From: Staphylotrichum longicolle | Lineage: Eukaryota; Ascomycota; Sordariomycetes; Sordariales; Chaetomiaceae | Direction of reading: 5' to 3' | Assembly: GCA_019096155.1 (NCBI GenBank) | Contig: JAHCVI010000003.1 | Coordinates: 558,001-622,000, forward strand | Length of the DNA stretch: 64,000 nucleotides | Shown: one piece after another, positions 11,505-23,649 of the stretch | How the letters are laid out: each line of letters starts with the position of its first letter | Position numbering within the stretch: position 1 is the first letter of the stretch | Notes under the pieces: model-generated | What the model was told of the DNA's origin: nothing | Database searches by the model: none | What the model saw: only the letters and a program-made list of their open reading frames with translations | Position numbers and translations under genes: made by a program

Positions 11505-14500
11505 CTTGCGTGCCTTCAGCGTAGCAGCGCTCGTGGATGAGGATGGCCGGAGGAAAGATCCAGATCACTCTGTTGAGAGAGGACTACTCAGATATGGGTT
11601 CCTGTGTCTTCTTAAGTCGTGCCGAGGGTTGAGGTTGCGCAGAGCTTTGAGACAATGGTCAGAGAAAAGGCAGTGCGGCGTGGATCTGGAGTCCACCAGT
11701 CTCTTAAGGGAACGAGGTCAGAACCCTTGATACACTCAGCCGAACAAGAGCTGGTGGGGGTGGGATTGCGCCGCTGCCAGCATCATTGCCCCGGTACCGG
11801 TTAGTGAATGGGTCCCATCGGCGGCCCCATGTAAGTTTGTGGACGAGCAAGTTCCCCTTGGCCAACGCAGAGTCGGGCAAAGGACCGCACTGAACAGCCA
11901 AAGCAAGAAGCCGCGGAAGTTGCAGGCCATTGGATCAGTACCGTATCGGTGGTCAGTGCCTCGGTCAACAACAAACCCGGTGACTCGCCACCAGCACCAT
12001 TTGCACGAGCCCAATATGGATCTGGTTCCCGTGCAGAACGAGACTGACTTGTCGTCCTATCCTCCGTGACAAGGAAAGCCGGACACCGCGTGGCTCTGTT
12101 GAGCCCGGCATGATCCAAGCTTGATGCTGAACCCGTGGATGTTTACCAGAGCCGGAGCCGACCATGGCCTCGAGAGGTCGTGGTCGAATGCGAAGCACAA
12201 CCTTGTCGAGGCCTTGTTAGCTTCTGCGCCCTTGTTTTTCCATGCATTAGCTCTGCAAGAACCCTCGCATCAAGGCAGGCCAATGCAGGCCACAAACATT
12301 TGTTTCAACGGCAGAAAAGGTTTGCCCCCGGCTAGGAGACGATCCTCTATCGGCTAGTGGCAGGCCATGACAGGCTGCGGTGATGGAGAGCCGCCTCTGG
12401 CTCCAAACAGAGGTGTGTTTAGCAGCCTGCGCCTCTCAGCGTCGATTATTGTCTCTTCATCATGGAGAGGGGGTGGGGAAAGGGGGACGAGGCGGTAGGC
12501 TCAGTGATTTGCCGTCAGTCCGCCTCAAAGCGTGAGGCTTTTGATGCAACGGAGGAAGCCGAATCCAACCCCGTTCCTGACCATGGCGATCCAAGGGCGA
12601 TGCGGAGCTGAACGTCTTCTGCGGCACTCTTCCCAGCTTTCGGGCCTATAGACCTGACGTTTTCGGCAACGGCCGACAGAGCCATGCAGCGGAACCAGAG
12701 ACAAGCCATCCGGCAGTTGTCCCACTCGAAGAGGCGGGTCTATCACCGAACACATGAAAACTTTGGAGGCTAGCCATTCTTGAGCGTTGTGCCTGGGCTT
12801 TTCCGTGCCACGGTGGCCGTTTTTGGAACCTGGGGCAGTGTGAGAATGCTCGAGCGGCTGCTGGGCTTCGGATGGTAGACAACTGGCGGCTCCCATGAGC
12901 GCAGCATGAGCGAGCGATTTCTCGGCAGTGAGGCGGTCCTGAGCAGGTGGACAGAGAGCCCTCCTCACTTGGTCTGGGCAAGGAACAGGCAGCGATCGCA
13001 TCCCGCATCCCGCATCCGAGCTTCGCTCGCGGCCATTGTCTCGAGACAGATGCGCTTCAACGAGAACCGAAGATAGCCCTTGATCCGTTCCTTCTCGAAG
13101 GAGGAAAGCGCGGGATCTCCCCGTGTTGCCTTGATGCATACGGATAGGAGCTGTTGGCGTAAAGACGCCGGCTGGGGCATATGAGCAGGCGATTCGAGAA
13201 ACGTAGCTTGTGCAGGTTCCCGTCTGCCTCAAATCGATGCATCTGCCCTCCCACCAATCCGGGGTTGACAAAGGCATGGGAGAGCTCTCCGTGGCGGGAG
13301 GGGAGGTGACTATCCCCACTGTTTCAGATCCGATGTCCTTTCGGCCGTTACGCCCAATAGATTCGCGGGCCATGTGCCTGATGATTCGCTGGTGGCCCAA
13401 GGCGTTGTTAGGGTGGCAAAGTTGGCAGTACTTCGGGGCTGGGCTTGTTAGGTCAGCCCCGCACAACGAGAGCATCGGTGTTAGCTTTTCCGACTCTCTT
13501 GTCGTTCGTGGCATGGACACTGCTGAGACGACAGAACGGTTGGTCGGAAGTGATCACGTTTTCTCCTTCATGGAAAGTTCCATCCCCATGCTCCGGCCCT
13601 CAGCTCGGTGTCGGGTCCGACGACTGCACGCCAGATGCAGGGTAAACCCGGGGGGGCAGAACAGGCTTTGGTACGCCGGCTCGCCAGATCGGATCGGCCC
13701 GTTGTCGTCAGCGCAAGTCAGCCATCCAGCCGGCGATGATGGGCGCACGCAAACGATTGAGGATCGGCCTCTGGTAGCCGTAGGGCTCTGGGCGTGCCAG
13801 GCATATGGCGACCCGGCGATTTGTTTCTGCAGTCAGGAGGTAGTATCACGCACTGTCTGTCGTGCCGGCTTCCTCCCAGCATGCCAGCGTCCCTGCGTGC
13901 CAACATGCAAGCGTTGATCGGTTGACGGACCGGTGCCGCGGCCGCTGGGGCGTCAATCGACTGCGACACAGCGGGCGCCTCAGGGCGTGCGCTGCACATC
14001 TTCCCCCATACTTGACCACATCTTGCTGCTGTTCCCAGATCTTGTGCCATGTGACACCTCATCTCGCCCCCTTCCTCCGTGGGCAGCCCCCCGTTTCCCC
14101 CAGCTTCCCGTGGAAGCAAGGGTCCCTCTGAGCAACGCCGGCAGACGAACCATGGGGCCATCTGGGGTCGAGCAGCGTTGTTTCACCCTTCAACCATCTG
14201 TCAGGCGGCACGTCAGGAGTCCGCTCCCGTGTCTTGCATGAACCACGACGCTCCGGCGAGCAACCTCTGTCCCGGCACAGCACCGGACGGCTACTGACCA
14301 CACATGGACATGAAGCAAAGGACTCGCCAAGAGCCGCCGGGAGAATACTTCCAACCTGCGATTGACGGCTACCTCTGGGCATCACGCCACGGAAAGTTGC
14401 TCGGACAGAGGAGCGGATCTGGCCCCAGGTAGGTTTCGGAAGAGATCTGGCCTGGGATCTGCGGTCGTTTTCTGAAGAAGTTGCCAAAGAGAGGGGGGGA

Positions 14501-15867
14501 GGGCCCGGGATGGCTTCCCGTAACAGCGATCCAATCCGTGGGCTGCCGGTCCCGAGATTGTCTTCCAATGGAATGCATGTTTGCAGCAAAACTCAGTTTC
14601 AATGTTTACCTGAGGTACTTCCGTAGGTCGTTCAACATGGGAAAGCGTCAGGTTGGTACTTGGTAGGTTGCAAATCCGGTGGGGACTCTGAACTGCGCCA
14701 AGCTCCTTCCATGCAGCAAATGGTTTAGCTGCACGCTAGCATTAGCTCCATCGGGAGCCCCACTTTCAATGTGCAAAGGGCTCGAGAAGGGGTTCTTCGG
14801 TGCATTTGCAAGGGTAGGAACGACTCAAGCTCGCAGATAGACAAGCCCCCACATTAGCAGTTGACAAGGACCCGTCAGGAAAGAGCAGCAGGACTCGGAG
14901 CAGCTCTCTCGTTCCGGACACTGCAGAATGCAATGGCGGGGGACCTCGGCCGCATTCTGCGCATTGCAGTTCTCGACGCACCTGCAAAATGCCCATTGTG
15001 CACGACCAGCCACAGGAAAAGAAGGGCGCCAGCACAGGTTAACCCCGGTTTGACATGCACTTCGTCCAACAGGTCCCGGTCCCGGTTTGCTACGAGGAAG
15101 GACTGCCAGAATATGGTTTCCCGCCCCCTCAAGCACGCGGCGGTGGTTGGAAATGCGGCACATCTTACTCCTCCACAGTTCTTGAAATCTCGAAACGGGG
15201 AGGCATTGAGCTTGTCGTCCGCCTCTTCGGAGGGGGGTTGGGAGGGGAGTCTTGACGTCAGGGCAGCCTTAGCCGGACGCCCGCCGTTCTTGATCTCACC
15301 GGTCACCACATCAGGACGCAGGCATTCCTGTCGCCGGTCATAAGCGAGACGATTGGCTGGACAAGCCGACGCCGACACCCAGAAGGTGTGAAAGTGACGA
15401 TGGGTGCGGTGCAAGGCAGCGGTCCAGATTCGGTCAAGAACTGGATCGATTCTGTCTCTCTTTGCCCACTCTTCTGGGTCAGCAGCAATGCCGGCCAGCC
15501 AGAGAATCGCAATGCAGTTGTCGCCTCGGGGGTTGCTCTGGCCAACTGCCTTGCCGAGCCTCGTTGATATGCGCTGCTGCTCCGCACCCGGCCGCCCCCA
15601 GTCCTCCATCGATGCGGCGAGCCATACGCACGAGAACTGAGCACACCATCTTGTCAAGGCTACCACCAGAAAGCGTGCCCCATCGCTCACCGGCCTTTGT
15701 CCGGCATAGACAATATCCCGGCCAGACTAGGGTACGCGCAGTCTCGCCTCTTGATTGTGCGGTCGAGTCTCGGTTGGAAGCTTCCTATTGCCTCGGCCCC
15801 CGCGTCGCGACGACACACCTTCCAAGCAAAGATGGCCTGGGCGCCGTGGCTTCGCTAACCTCGTCAC

Positions 15868-15918
15868 TCGACGGGTCGTGAACCCGCGCCTTCGGGCGCG
15901 CCTTTGCTGCCCGACGGG
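15868..15918. other. cluster of short hairpins including a cTTCGg tetraloop stem
   Basis: A perfect 6-bp stem CGCGCC-TTCG-GGCGCG sits at 15885-15900, flanked on the left by a CGGG/CCCG stem and on the right by a CCCG...CGGG stem. As RNA the centre would be the extra-stable C(UUCG)G tetraloop. The left stem resembles a tRNA T-arm on the minus strand, but no D-arm or acceptor stem is present. It lies in gene-free DNA and its function is unknown. Confidence 0.4.
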
Positions 15919-18900
15919 CCTCTTGTTCCTCGAGCTGATGGGCTTTGATCCGCGCGTGACGAGCTGCCCTGCTCTTCAGAACGGGATACCCTTGCTGCCG
16001 CCGGGTGCTTTCTGCTGCCCCTGGTGGTGTGGACGCGCGACCTCCCTAATCGAGTCAGGCAGCAGCCGGCGAGGCCCGTAGCAGCCGCCTGTAGCATGAG
16101 GCGGGCCCTGAGACACAAGGGGTACGAGCAAGTACTTGTCCGCGGCGGCAGATACCGATCGACCCCATGCGCCGTGGAACGGACTTAGCACACTCACCAA
16201 CAGCCGCATGCAACAGGCCTGACCGGCTGCGGGATACGATGGGCAAGGGGCCTTGAGCCCTGTGGCGGGTTCCGTCTGCGGTGCCTGAAGCCAGGGCCTC
16301 CCCCTTCGGAATGTCTCCCCGCCAAATACAGATCTCGGGCATCAGCACATCAATCTTCGGTCTCTTCAGCCATTCCGAGGGTCGCCCTCATGGCTGATGC
16401 TTATCAGATGCTGACAAGAGCGAGGCGTCTGAGGGCGTGCGGCGCCATTCGAGCCAGAGAGATGTGTGCTTGGACTGATGGATCTTGTGTCTCCCGCAGC
16501 CCCCCGGCATCCCTTACCTTTTCCGGATCTGATGAGCGTTGGCTCAAGTGTCAAAAGGTGTTGCAAGGCGATGAGAAACGGCCATTGGGATGCAACTTCT
16601 GGTCTCTGTGCTGCGTTTCAGTTCGTTTGGACCCGGGCATGCCCTGCTCGTGAACACTCTTGCACCAGACATCGGGGCAGAGGGACACCGTTTTAACACG
16701 ATGCCCTGCTCGACGGTGCAGCTGAACTGCGCGTTATTTCCTGATCCAAAAAAACGGTCGGTCCCAAGCAGCTTTCGGGTGGCATGATTCTCCAGGGCCC
16801 ATTGCATCCAACCACACTGAACCCCGTGTCTGACTCTCGTTGAAGTGCAGTTGAGCTTGCCCGATATTTCCAGTGTGGTTTCAGGGTGTCATGTCTCTTG
16901 TCAGAACGCGTTGGATACAACGGGACACTGTCCAGGGCGGTTTTGTTACTGTTGAACAAGCGACTGTCTGCACCTGTCTCCCAAGCCAAAACACGTCGGT
17001 TAAGTCCCGAGAAACCAATCAGTTCTTGGGCCTTGGTTACACCAAACAGCCACCAGGAAAGAGAACCTGCAGAACCTTGGAATCCCTCGCGCGAGACACT
17101 GTTCAAGGATGCCAATCGAAATCAGGCCAACGTAAAATTGCCCTGGCCTGGGAATCGAATGCTCGATACCCTTCGACCTTCCTCTGCCATCCCCGACCGC
17201 CCCTGACGCCTGACGAGGAAAATCGCACTGGCGAAGAGGAAGCCACGGACACGGTTTCATGTCAAGAGGCAGATGACCCCGTACTGCACCGGCAACGGGC
17301 AGCACAGGCTGTCAGGCAAGTCTGCGTTCCCTCAACTGTAGTGGTTCGGCCCCTGAGTTGCTCTCGGGGGTATCAAGAAGATTGCGCGTTTACACACGAC
17401 CCGGGCCCTCGGGAGCGGACACAGCAGGCAACACCGGGCACGGTCGGACAGTCCGACGAGACTACAGCATCGGTCAGAAGATTCGCTCGTGGGGCGAGCC
17501 CCTTGAGGCAAGTCTGGCTCGATTCACGTCGCTCAACCGCCCTCACCAACCCCAATCCAGCGCGTTGTTTGACATGAACTTGCCGGATTTGTTTGCTAAT
17601 CCCTTCCAGTTTGGGACCTACAGGCTTTCTCTCGGTCGAACTCCTGTGACAAGCCGCCTCCTCTGTCACAGAGCCTTCCGCTCCGCGCCGGATAGCGATC
17701 CACGACACGGCTGCGCATTTTCGACGTGTGACCTAGGCAGCAGAAACCTCCCCACGACAAGGCCAGACTTCGACCCTAAGCAGAGCGAGCGAACATGCTG
17801 GAGTTCTGGGCATCGGCAGAACGTTGGCGCGCCCTTGGTGCTGCTCCACAGCGATCTTCAACCTGTGCAGATACGTGGCGGATGCTGCTCTTCGGCGGCG
17901 GGTAGGAAGACGCACGCTATATTGGGGCAAAGGGCAAAGGGGCCGGTGACCACGAGTAGTGCCGAGGTCCGCACGGTTTGTCCTACAACCATCCGACAGG
18001 TGCAGTACGGAAACATCTCGGCCAGCAAAGGAGACAAGAGGCAGCTACAATCGCGTCTCACTCGGCCTTTGCCCCATGATCCCGCGTGTGCTACAGAATA
18101 CTGGGGCCCGGCTTCCGATGCTTCCACGCCTGGAAATGTGCTGTTGGCCTGATGGGGGTCAGCGATCGGGTACAGTTGCCGTCGATAGTCGTTGAGAGCT
18201 CCAAGATTGGACAATGAAAAACACGCGGCAGCAAACGTCGACAGCACACCGGCACTGGAACAGCAGCCGTCTCACTGTCAACGCCACCTCAACCGTCGCG
18301 TGGCCCGGGTTGGACAAGATGCAGCGGAGTGCTTCATGTCTCCCTCAAGCCACCGTTGTACACGACTGTCTTGATCTGCAGAGGCCTCACCACCAGATAT
18401 CGCACGATCCCAGATGTGAACACCTCCCGGCGTCGTCTCAACCATGAGGTCATCATCACTCCACAAAAACCCGGGCAGCAGAGCGAAGCGTCGGAGGGGC
18501 GACCAGGACCTGTTCCGTTCGGCACCGAGCAGGCAGCCAGACAAGCAGCCTGCCCGAGAGACCGCATCCGATGCGCGAGCGGATAGCTCTCTCCCACCAA
18601 CGGCACCCGTTGGCGCGAGCCAAGAATAGTAGCAGAGACAGATCAGATGGCGTCGTGTTCTGCGCGCGCCATGCCATGGGCATCGGATGTTCCCGCCCTC
18701 TCACATGTTGACACCTGACAACATCACCACGCCCCAGGGAGGGGTTCTGCCATATGGCCATGTCGGGGGAGGACGGACCGGTCCATGGACATGGGGTACT
18801 GCAGCCACGGTTTCATCCAATCCATCAACAATGCTGGCCAAGCTCGCGTTGGCTCGATCAGCTGTCTCTGTCCGCTGCACGTCATCCATCAAGCGGCCCT

Positions 18901-19782
18901 GGCTCGGGCACATGTCCGGTCCATTCGAACACAAACATAGCCATTTGAGAGCGCAAGGTGGGTGGGACTGGGGCAATGCCACCGAAACGCCGGCGTCAGA
19001 AAGAGAGCAAGGCATCCAATGGGAGGAGCATCTGGGCACGTCTCCCGGCATCAATTCGGTGTTGCGGACGGAGTATGCCATCGTGTGCACCTAGCTTCGG
19101 TATGTTCCGGGGAGACATCGTGGGCACAGCACGACGCTCACATCGTGTGCCATGGCCAAGGTAGCTCTAGGTAGGCAAGCAGGCAAGGTAGGGGCGTGGT
19201 CGACAAGCCCATCTCGATGCCAAGGGACCACGGGGTGGGCCTGACGGAGGCAGTGGGTTCCTTGTACTGTGTAGTAGACAGTGGAGACAAAGGAAAGCTT
19301 GAGTCGTGCGAGGGTGGAGACAAGACAACGAGAAAGCGTGCACAGACCAGCGGTTTCTGATGGGTCCACTCGCCACTCTGTGGGCCACTGTTGCACTTGC
19401 CGCCGTTGAGTGTTCCATGACCTGTGATGACTGCTGTGACGCATCCTCTCGGGGCCGCAGTAGCTCTTGCCCCGAAGCGCCGCATGACGTGCGGTGGGAC
19501 AGAAGGAACCCACCAGGCAGCTTAGCGAGCGAGCCAACAGGAGGCCGCAAAATCGCATTGTCCGTGTTTGGCAGTCAGGCACCTGCCGTTTCCCGACGTG
19601 GCCGCCGGAGGAGTCATTTCCAATTACTAAAGTATTCGAGCGTACCTACGGAGGACACGCCCGAAGTGAGCTGAGCTTGGAATTAAGGCCCAGCTGCCCT
19701 GCCCCGTAGTTCTCTCCCGAGCTGCGAGTTGCCGGGAGAAACAGGACGACCACAAGAAAAACAACCCCCGGGCGCCAGGGTA

Positions 19783-21340
19783 ATGCCGAAAAAGAGACAC
19801 CTCAACAAGTACTCCAAGCCCCAGTCCACGGCCCCCGCATTGCTCAGCAGCACGGCTGCCCGCAGAAACGACAGCCACCATGGTGCGTCACCCGGTTTCC
19901 TCGCAGCACCGACCCGTCTTCCCCGTGCGCCCTGCCGCTGAGTTTGTGTTCTGGCGTTGTGGTGTTCTGGCGTGTGGACACAAGCAGCCGTGCTTTTCTC
20001 CGTCGGTGATCAGTGCTGATGCGTTTGCAGACGACCCATCTCATGGCCGGGGAGTCAACGAGCTGCTTGCCGGGCTCCGCCGCACCGGCCTGAGCGGCAT
20101 CCCCCAGCAGGCGCCGGATGTGGTCCGGCCCTCTGTCCCACCCGCCATCCGCCATTTCCTCCAGATCCCCGAAACGCCGCCGCCGCGCCCCCGGCGGCCA
20201 GTCAGGGGTAGCGCGGCCGGGGGCAGGCCTCCAGCAGGCCCAGCCCCACCGCGCAGCTGGCTGTCCCGGCCGGAACGAGCTGCGAATGCCCTCCAACGCA
20301 TGGCGATCCCGTCTGGCGCGAGCGATCATGAGCAGCGGGCACTGCCTGGGCCGAGTCTGCCGGCCCGTGAGAGCTTGATCGGGATGATTCTGCGCCGGTT
20401 TGCCCTCGACTGGGAGTGGCAGAGGGTGTATTGCCAGTATCATCTCTACGAACTTCCTACTAATCTGCGGATTGCCTTGATTGCCTACTTGGTAACCTAC
20501 ACCGCCGAGGGTGTGTCTCTGCGGGATCTGCAGGCCATCCTCCTCCCGCCGCCGGACGTCCCAGAGTATCAGGACGACCCGGCGCTCGCGCCGAGCGTGG
20601 TGAACGAGCATTTCACCTATCTCGATCTTTCCGGGTCCATCGGGCGATCCATCAAGTTCCGGGAGCTGTCGGACCTCCTGTTCCCCCCCAAACCGAAGGA
20701 TGATGATCTCCAAGATTCGTGGGACGAGCCCGAACAAGCCCCAGCGGGGATTCCTCGCTTGCTGCTACCCAACTTGACCCATCTCTCGCTTTCCCTAGAT
20801 CCAGCATATCCCCATGCCGTCTCCTGGCGGCAGCTTCTGGCGTTTGCCGCCCATCTTCCTGGGCTGACGCACCTCAGTCTGGCCTTCTGGCCGGAACCAA
20901 CACTTACGCCAAACGCCAAACTAGCGACGGTGGTGTCGCCGGAGACGGGCCGTACGGTGCAGTACGGAGGGACTGGCCCGTATAGCCACTCCCTCGACGA
21001 CGACTGGACCGAGCAGGTCTTGCTCCTACGCCGTCTGAGCAGGAATCTGTACGGTCTCGAATATCTCGACCTGACCGGGTGCGGGGCGTGGTTTCCTGCG
21101 CTGTGGGCCAGTGCTGGAGAGGGCGACACAATCGACTGGACGGGCGCGTGGGGCAAGTTGACGACGTTGGTGATGTTCCCTGGCTATCGGTTGAGAGAGG
21201 ATGCCGAGCCGGAGGAGACATCGCGGTACTGGGAGTTTGTGGACTATGCAAAACGGGTAGAAAGGCATGTGAGGAACCAGAGGGCCGGTAAGGGCAGGTT
21301 TTTGACGGTCGAGACGTGCAAGCGGCCCGGGGAGCTGTAG
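19783..21340 (+). CDS. conserved fungal protein with leucine-rich-repeat-like segments
   Basis: Two exons, 19783-19882 and 20031-21340, separated by a 148-nt intron (GTGCGT...GCTGAT...GCAG, phase 1), giving 469 residues. The start ATG gives MPKKRHLNKYSK, a basic opening; the longer frame beginning at 19880 reads through the intron and was rejected. Residues about 45-105 are Pro/Arg-rich (ETPPPRPRRP). The C-terminal half has repeated LPNLTHLSLSL, LPGLTHLSLAFW and LEYLDLTGC segments of LRR type. I recall similar fungal proteins being listed as 'tafazzin', but no HX4D acyltransferase motif is visible, so that name is not supported here. Function unknown; probably an intracellular protein, since no signal peptide or clear membrane segment is seen. 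Confidence 0.8.
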
Positions 21341-21910
21341 TTGGATGGAGTTGAAGAGTAAAAGACTACAAGCCAGATATGAGATCTTCTGGTTTTTTTG
21401 CCCAAGTCAAGAGCGGTGCTTGTGCTCTTGTTCGACTTCAAGGATGAATGCCATAGCACCCGCTCTCTCCCAACCTTGCACTCAGTGGCATGTTACGTTT
21501 GACTCGTGTTGTCTTCTTACCAGACTGTTCTCATGGTCCATAGTGAACAGCATCTCATGTTTCTGTTACTTTGTCCAAGGGTGCGGCGCAAGGTTAAACG
21601 AGGTTCCAGATGCACGCCTCGGGGGGTACTTGAAGGTCGAGGACCACCCAACCACAAGGAATAGGATGATGTCCCAACAACCTGGCGTCAGGGAGGTTGG
21701 TGAAGGCGGTACTTGTATTGTACATCGCTTTTCCAAGTGAGACTACATAACCAAACATGCCGCCTGTCTATACCATCGTAGCTTTTGTCGACCCCGTCCC
21801 CATCCACGAAAAAAATGCGCCGCCAAATCCCATGTTGAACCCTTCGATGCACAGCTGACTACCCATCAAAACATACCACATGTTGAATCCCCCAAGTTCA
21901 AACCCACCAG
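21341..21910. other. intergenic, convergent 3' ends
   Basis: Lies between the 3' ends of the LRR-like gene (+) and the folate gene (-). No gene seen; expected to hold both 3' UTRs and polyadenylation sites. Confidence 0.6.
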
Positions 21911-23649
21911 CTAATACCTCCAGATGGCGTCCGCCATGGCCACCACCTGCGCCATCTCCTTCACATCATGCACCCTGACCACATCCGCACCGCCCTGCAC
22001 GGCAGCCGCCACCGTCGCCGCGGTGCCCCAGATCCTCTCCTTGGGCGTCGGCACCCCCGTCACCCTCCCGATGAAGCTCTTCCGGCTCGACCCCACCAGC
22101 CACGGCAAGCCCTGCAGGCCCGGCCAGTTCCGCAACTCCTCCAGGTGCCTCAGGACGTCCACGTTCTGCCGGCCGACCTTGGCGAACCCCAGCCCGGGGT
22201 CCAGCACGATGCGCCAGCGCCGCACGCCGGCGTCCTCGGCCGCGCGCACCCGCGCCACCAGCTCCCGCGCGATGCCCGCGATCAGCCCCCCTTCGCTGGC
22301 GGGGTACTCGGCCAGCGAGCCCATGGTGGCGGGCGTCCCGCGCATGTGCATCAGGCACACGGTGGCGCCGAGGCGGGCGACGGTGGGGAGCATGTCCGGG
22401 TCCATGGAGCCGCCCGAGACGTCGTTGACGATGTCGGCGCCCGCGGCGACGGCGGCCTCGGCGACCTTGGCGCGGTACGTGTCCACGCTGATGAGGACCG
22501 GGCGGGTGGCGGGGTCGTGCAGGCGGGCGCGGATGAGCTCCACGGCGGGGAGGACGCGGGCGAGCTCCTCGTCGAGGGGCACCTCGGGGGTGCCCGGGGC
22601 GGTGGACTGGCCGCCGATGTCGATCATTGTGGCGCCGGCGTCGAGGAAGGCGGCGATGGTCTGGAGGAGGGTGGACGGGGCCGAGGGGTGTTCTGGCCGC
22701 CGTCGGAGAAGGAGTCGGGGTCATGTTGAGGATGGCCATGACGTGGGTCTTGCGGGACGGGTTGAGGGCTTGGATTGGAGGGTGGTGGGAGGAGAGAGGG
22801 GTCATGGTGGTGAGCGGGGTCTTGGAAGGGGGGAGGGCATCGAGGAGGTCGGCGGTGAGGCGCCAGGGGCGGGACGGGTCGATGGGTTTGTCGGGGATGA
22901 GTCTGGGTGGGTGTGTGAGTGAGAAAGCTTTCAAGTCCTTCAAGGTCGACCTACTCAGCCAGGGGTCGGAGGACAAACTCCCGCTCGGGGATGCCAATGT
23001 GGGGGATGGTCAGACGTTCGTGGTTGAACTGGATGTTGTCGTAGAGGAGGATGTCGAGGTCGATGTTTCGGGGCCCCTTGTCTATGAGCTTCTTGCGGCC
23101 CAGGGACTTTTCGATGTCCTGAAGGGCGTCGAGCAGTTCCAGCGGCTCCAGGGTGGTCTCAACCTGGCCTACGGCTTAGTCACAGAGACAAGCAGTGAGA
23201 CGGACACAAGACTGACGAACCTCGCAGGCGCCGTTGACAAATCTATCCTGGTCTAGCACATACATGGGCTCCGTCTCCCACAAGCTGCTCGTCCGCTTCA
23301 CCCTGATGCCCCTCGCGTCCATCTCGTTGCACGCCTTCTCGATCCAACCAATGCGGTCGCCCATGTTGCTGCCCAGGGCGATGTACGCCATCCGCTTCCG
23401 CGGGGCTTCCGGAGGGGCACTCATCTTGGCTGGGAGATCGACGCCAGGACCTGGCCTGTAATTCTGGGGCAGCGTGTATTTTCTGAAGGCCGGTGAGTCG
23501 GAAACACGCCGAGTTGAGAGAGAGAAACGTCTGTTCTCAATTCTGCTCACGCGCGCAGCCTGGCTGCAGTAGCAGACGTGCCAAATACGCTGCAACGGTA
23601 TTTGTGGCGGTCGCAATGGCACCGACGCGGTGAGAGTGACGCGCTTCAT
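21911..23649 (-). CDS. FOL1: folate biosynthesis enzyme HPPK-DHPS, with two single-base losses
   Basis: Bifunctional 6-hydroxymethyl-7,8-dihydropterin pyrophosphokinase plus dihydropteroate synthase, consecutive steps of folate synthesis (DHPS is the sulfonamide target). Exons on minus: 23649-23221, 23163-22955, 22902-21911; introns of 57 nt (phase 0) and 52 nt (phase 2). HPPK motifs: AYIALGSNMGDR, SLWETEPMY, GPRNIDLDILLYD, EREFVLRPLAE. DHPS motifs: HVMAILNMTP, MIDIGGQST, DIVNDVSGG, DPGLGFAK, VGSSRKSF. The first 75 residues are Arg-rich and nearly acid-free, like a mitochondrial presequence; the alternative start is the ATG at 23424. No dihydroneopterin aldolase domain precedes HPPK, unlike yeast Fol1. 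In exon 3 the frame shifts twice by -1 at C4 runs (plus positions 22717-22720 and 22685-22688). Adding back two bases makes the total a whole number of codons (543 residues). Sequencing error is more likely than decay, because the enzyme is normally essential. Confidence 0.88.

Larger units (their letters stand above)
7628..19782. other. about 12 kb without a supportable gene upstream of vib-1
   Basis: Contains the vib-1 leader and promoter. No frame gives a recognisable domain, and no exon chain with good splice signals and coding-type codon use could be built. Frames of 200-330 codons (for example 12525-13520 on minus) read as low-information Arg/Ser/Pro/Cys-rich sequence. Composition is visibly less GC-rich than the coding regions but not AT-rich, so it does not look like heavily RIP-mutated repeat DNA. 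Long noncoding RNA genes cannot be excluded. Confidence 0.5.

Noticed and set aside
12525..13520. 331-codon open frame on minus in the gene-free region
   Set aside because: No domain, scattered Cys/Arg/Ser/Pro composition, no third-position GC bias, and competing frames of similar length on both strands. Most likely chance.
15841..15920. tRNA-like T-arm (GCGGGTTCACGACCCGT on minus)
   Set aside because: No acceptor stem, D-arm or box A at the right distance. No other tRNA-type box A/B pair was seen in the window.
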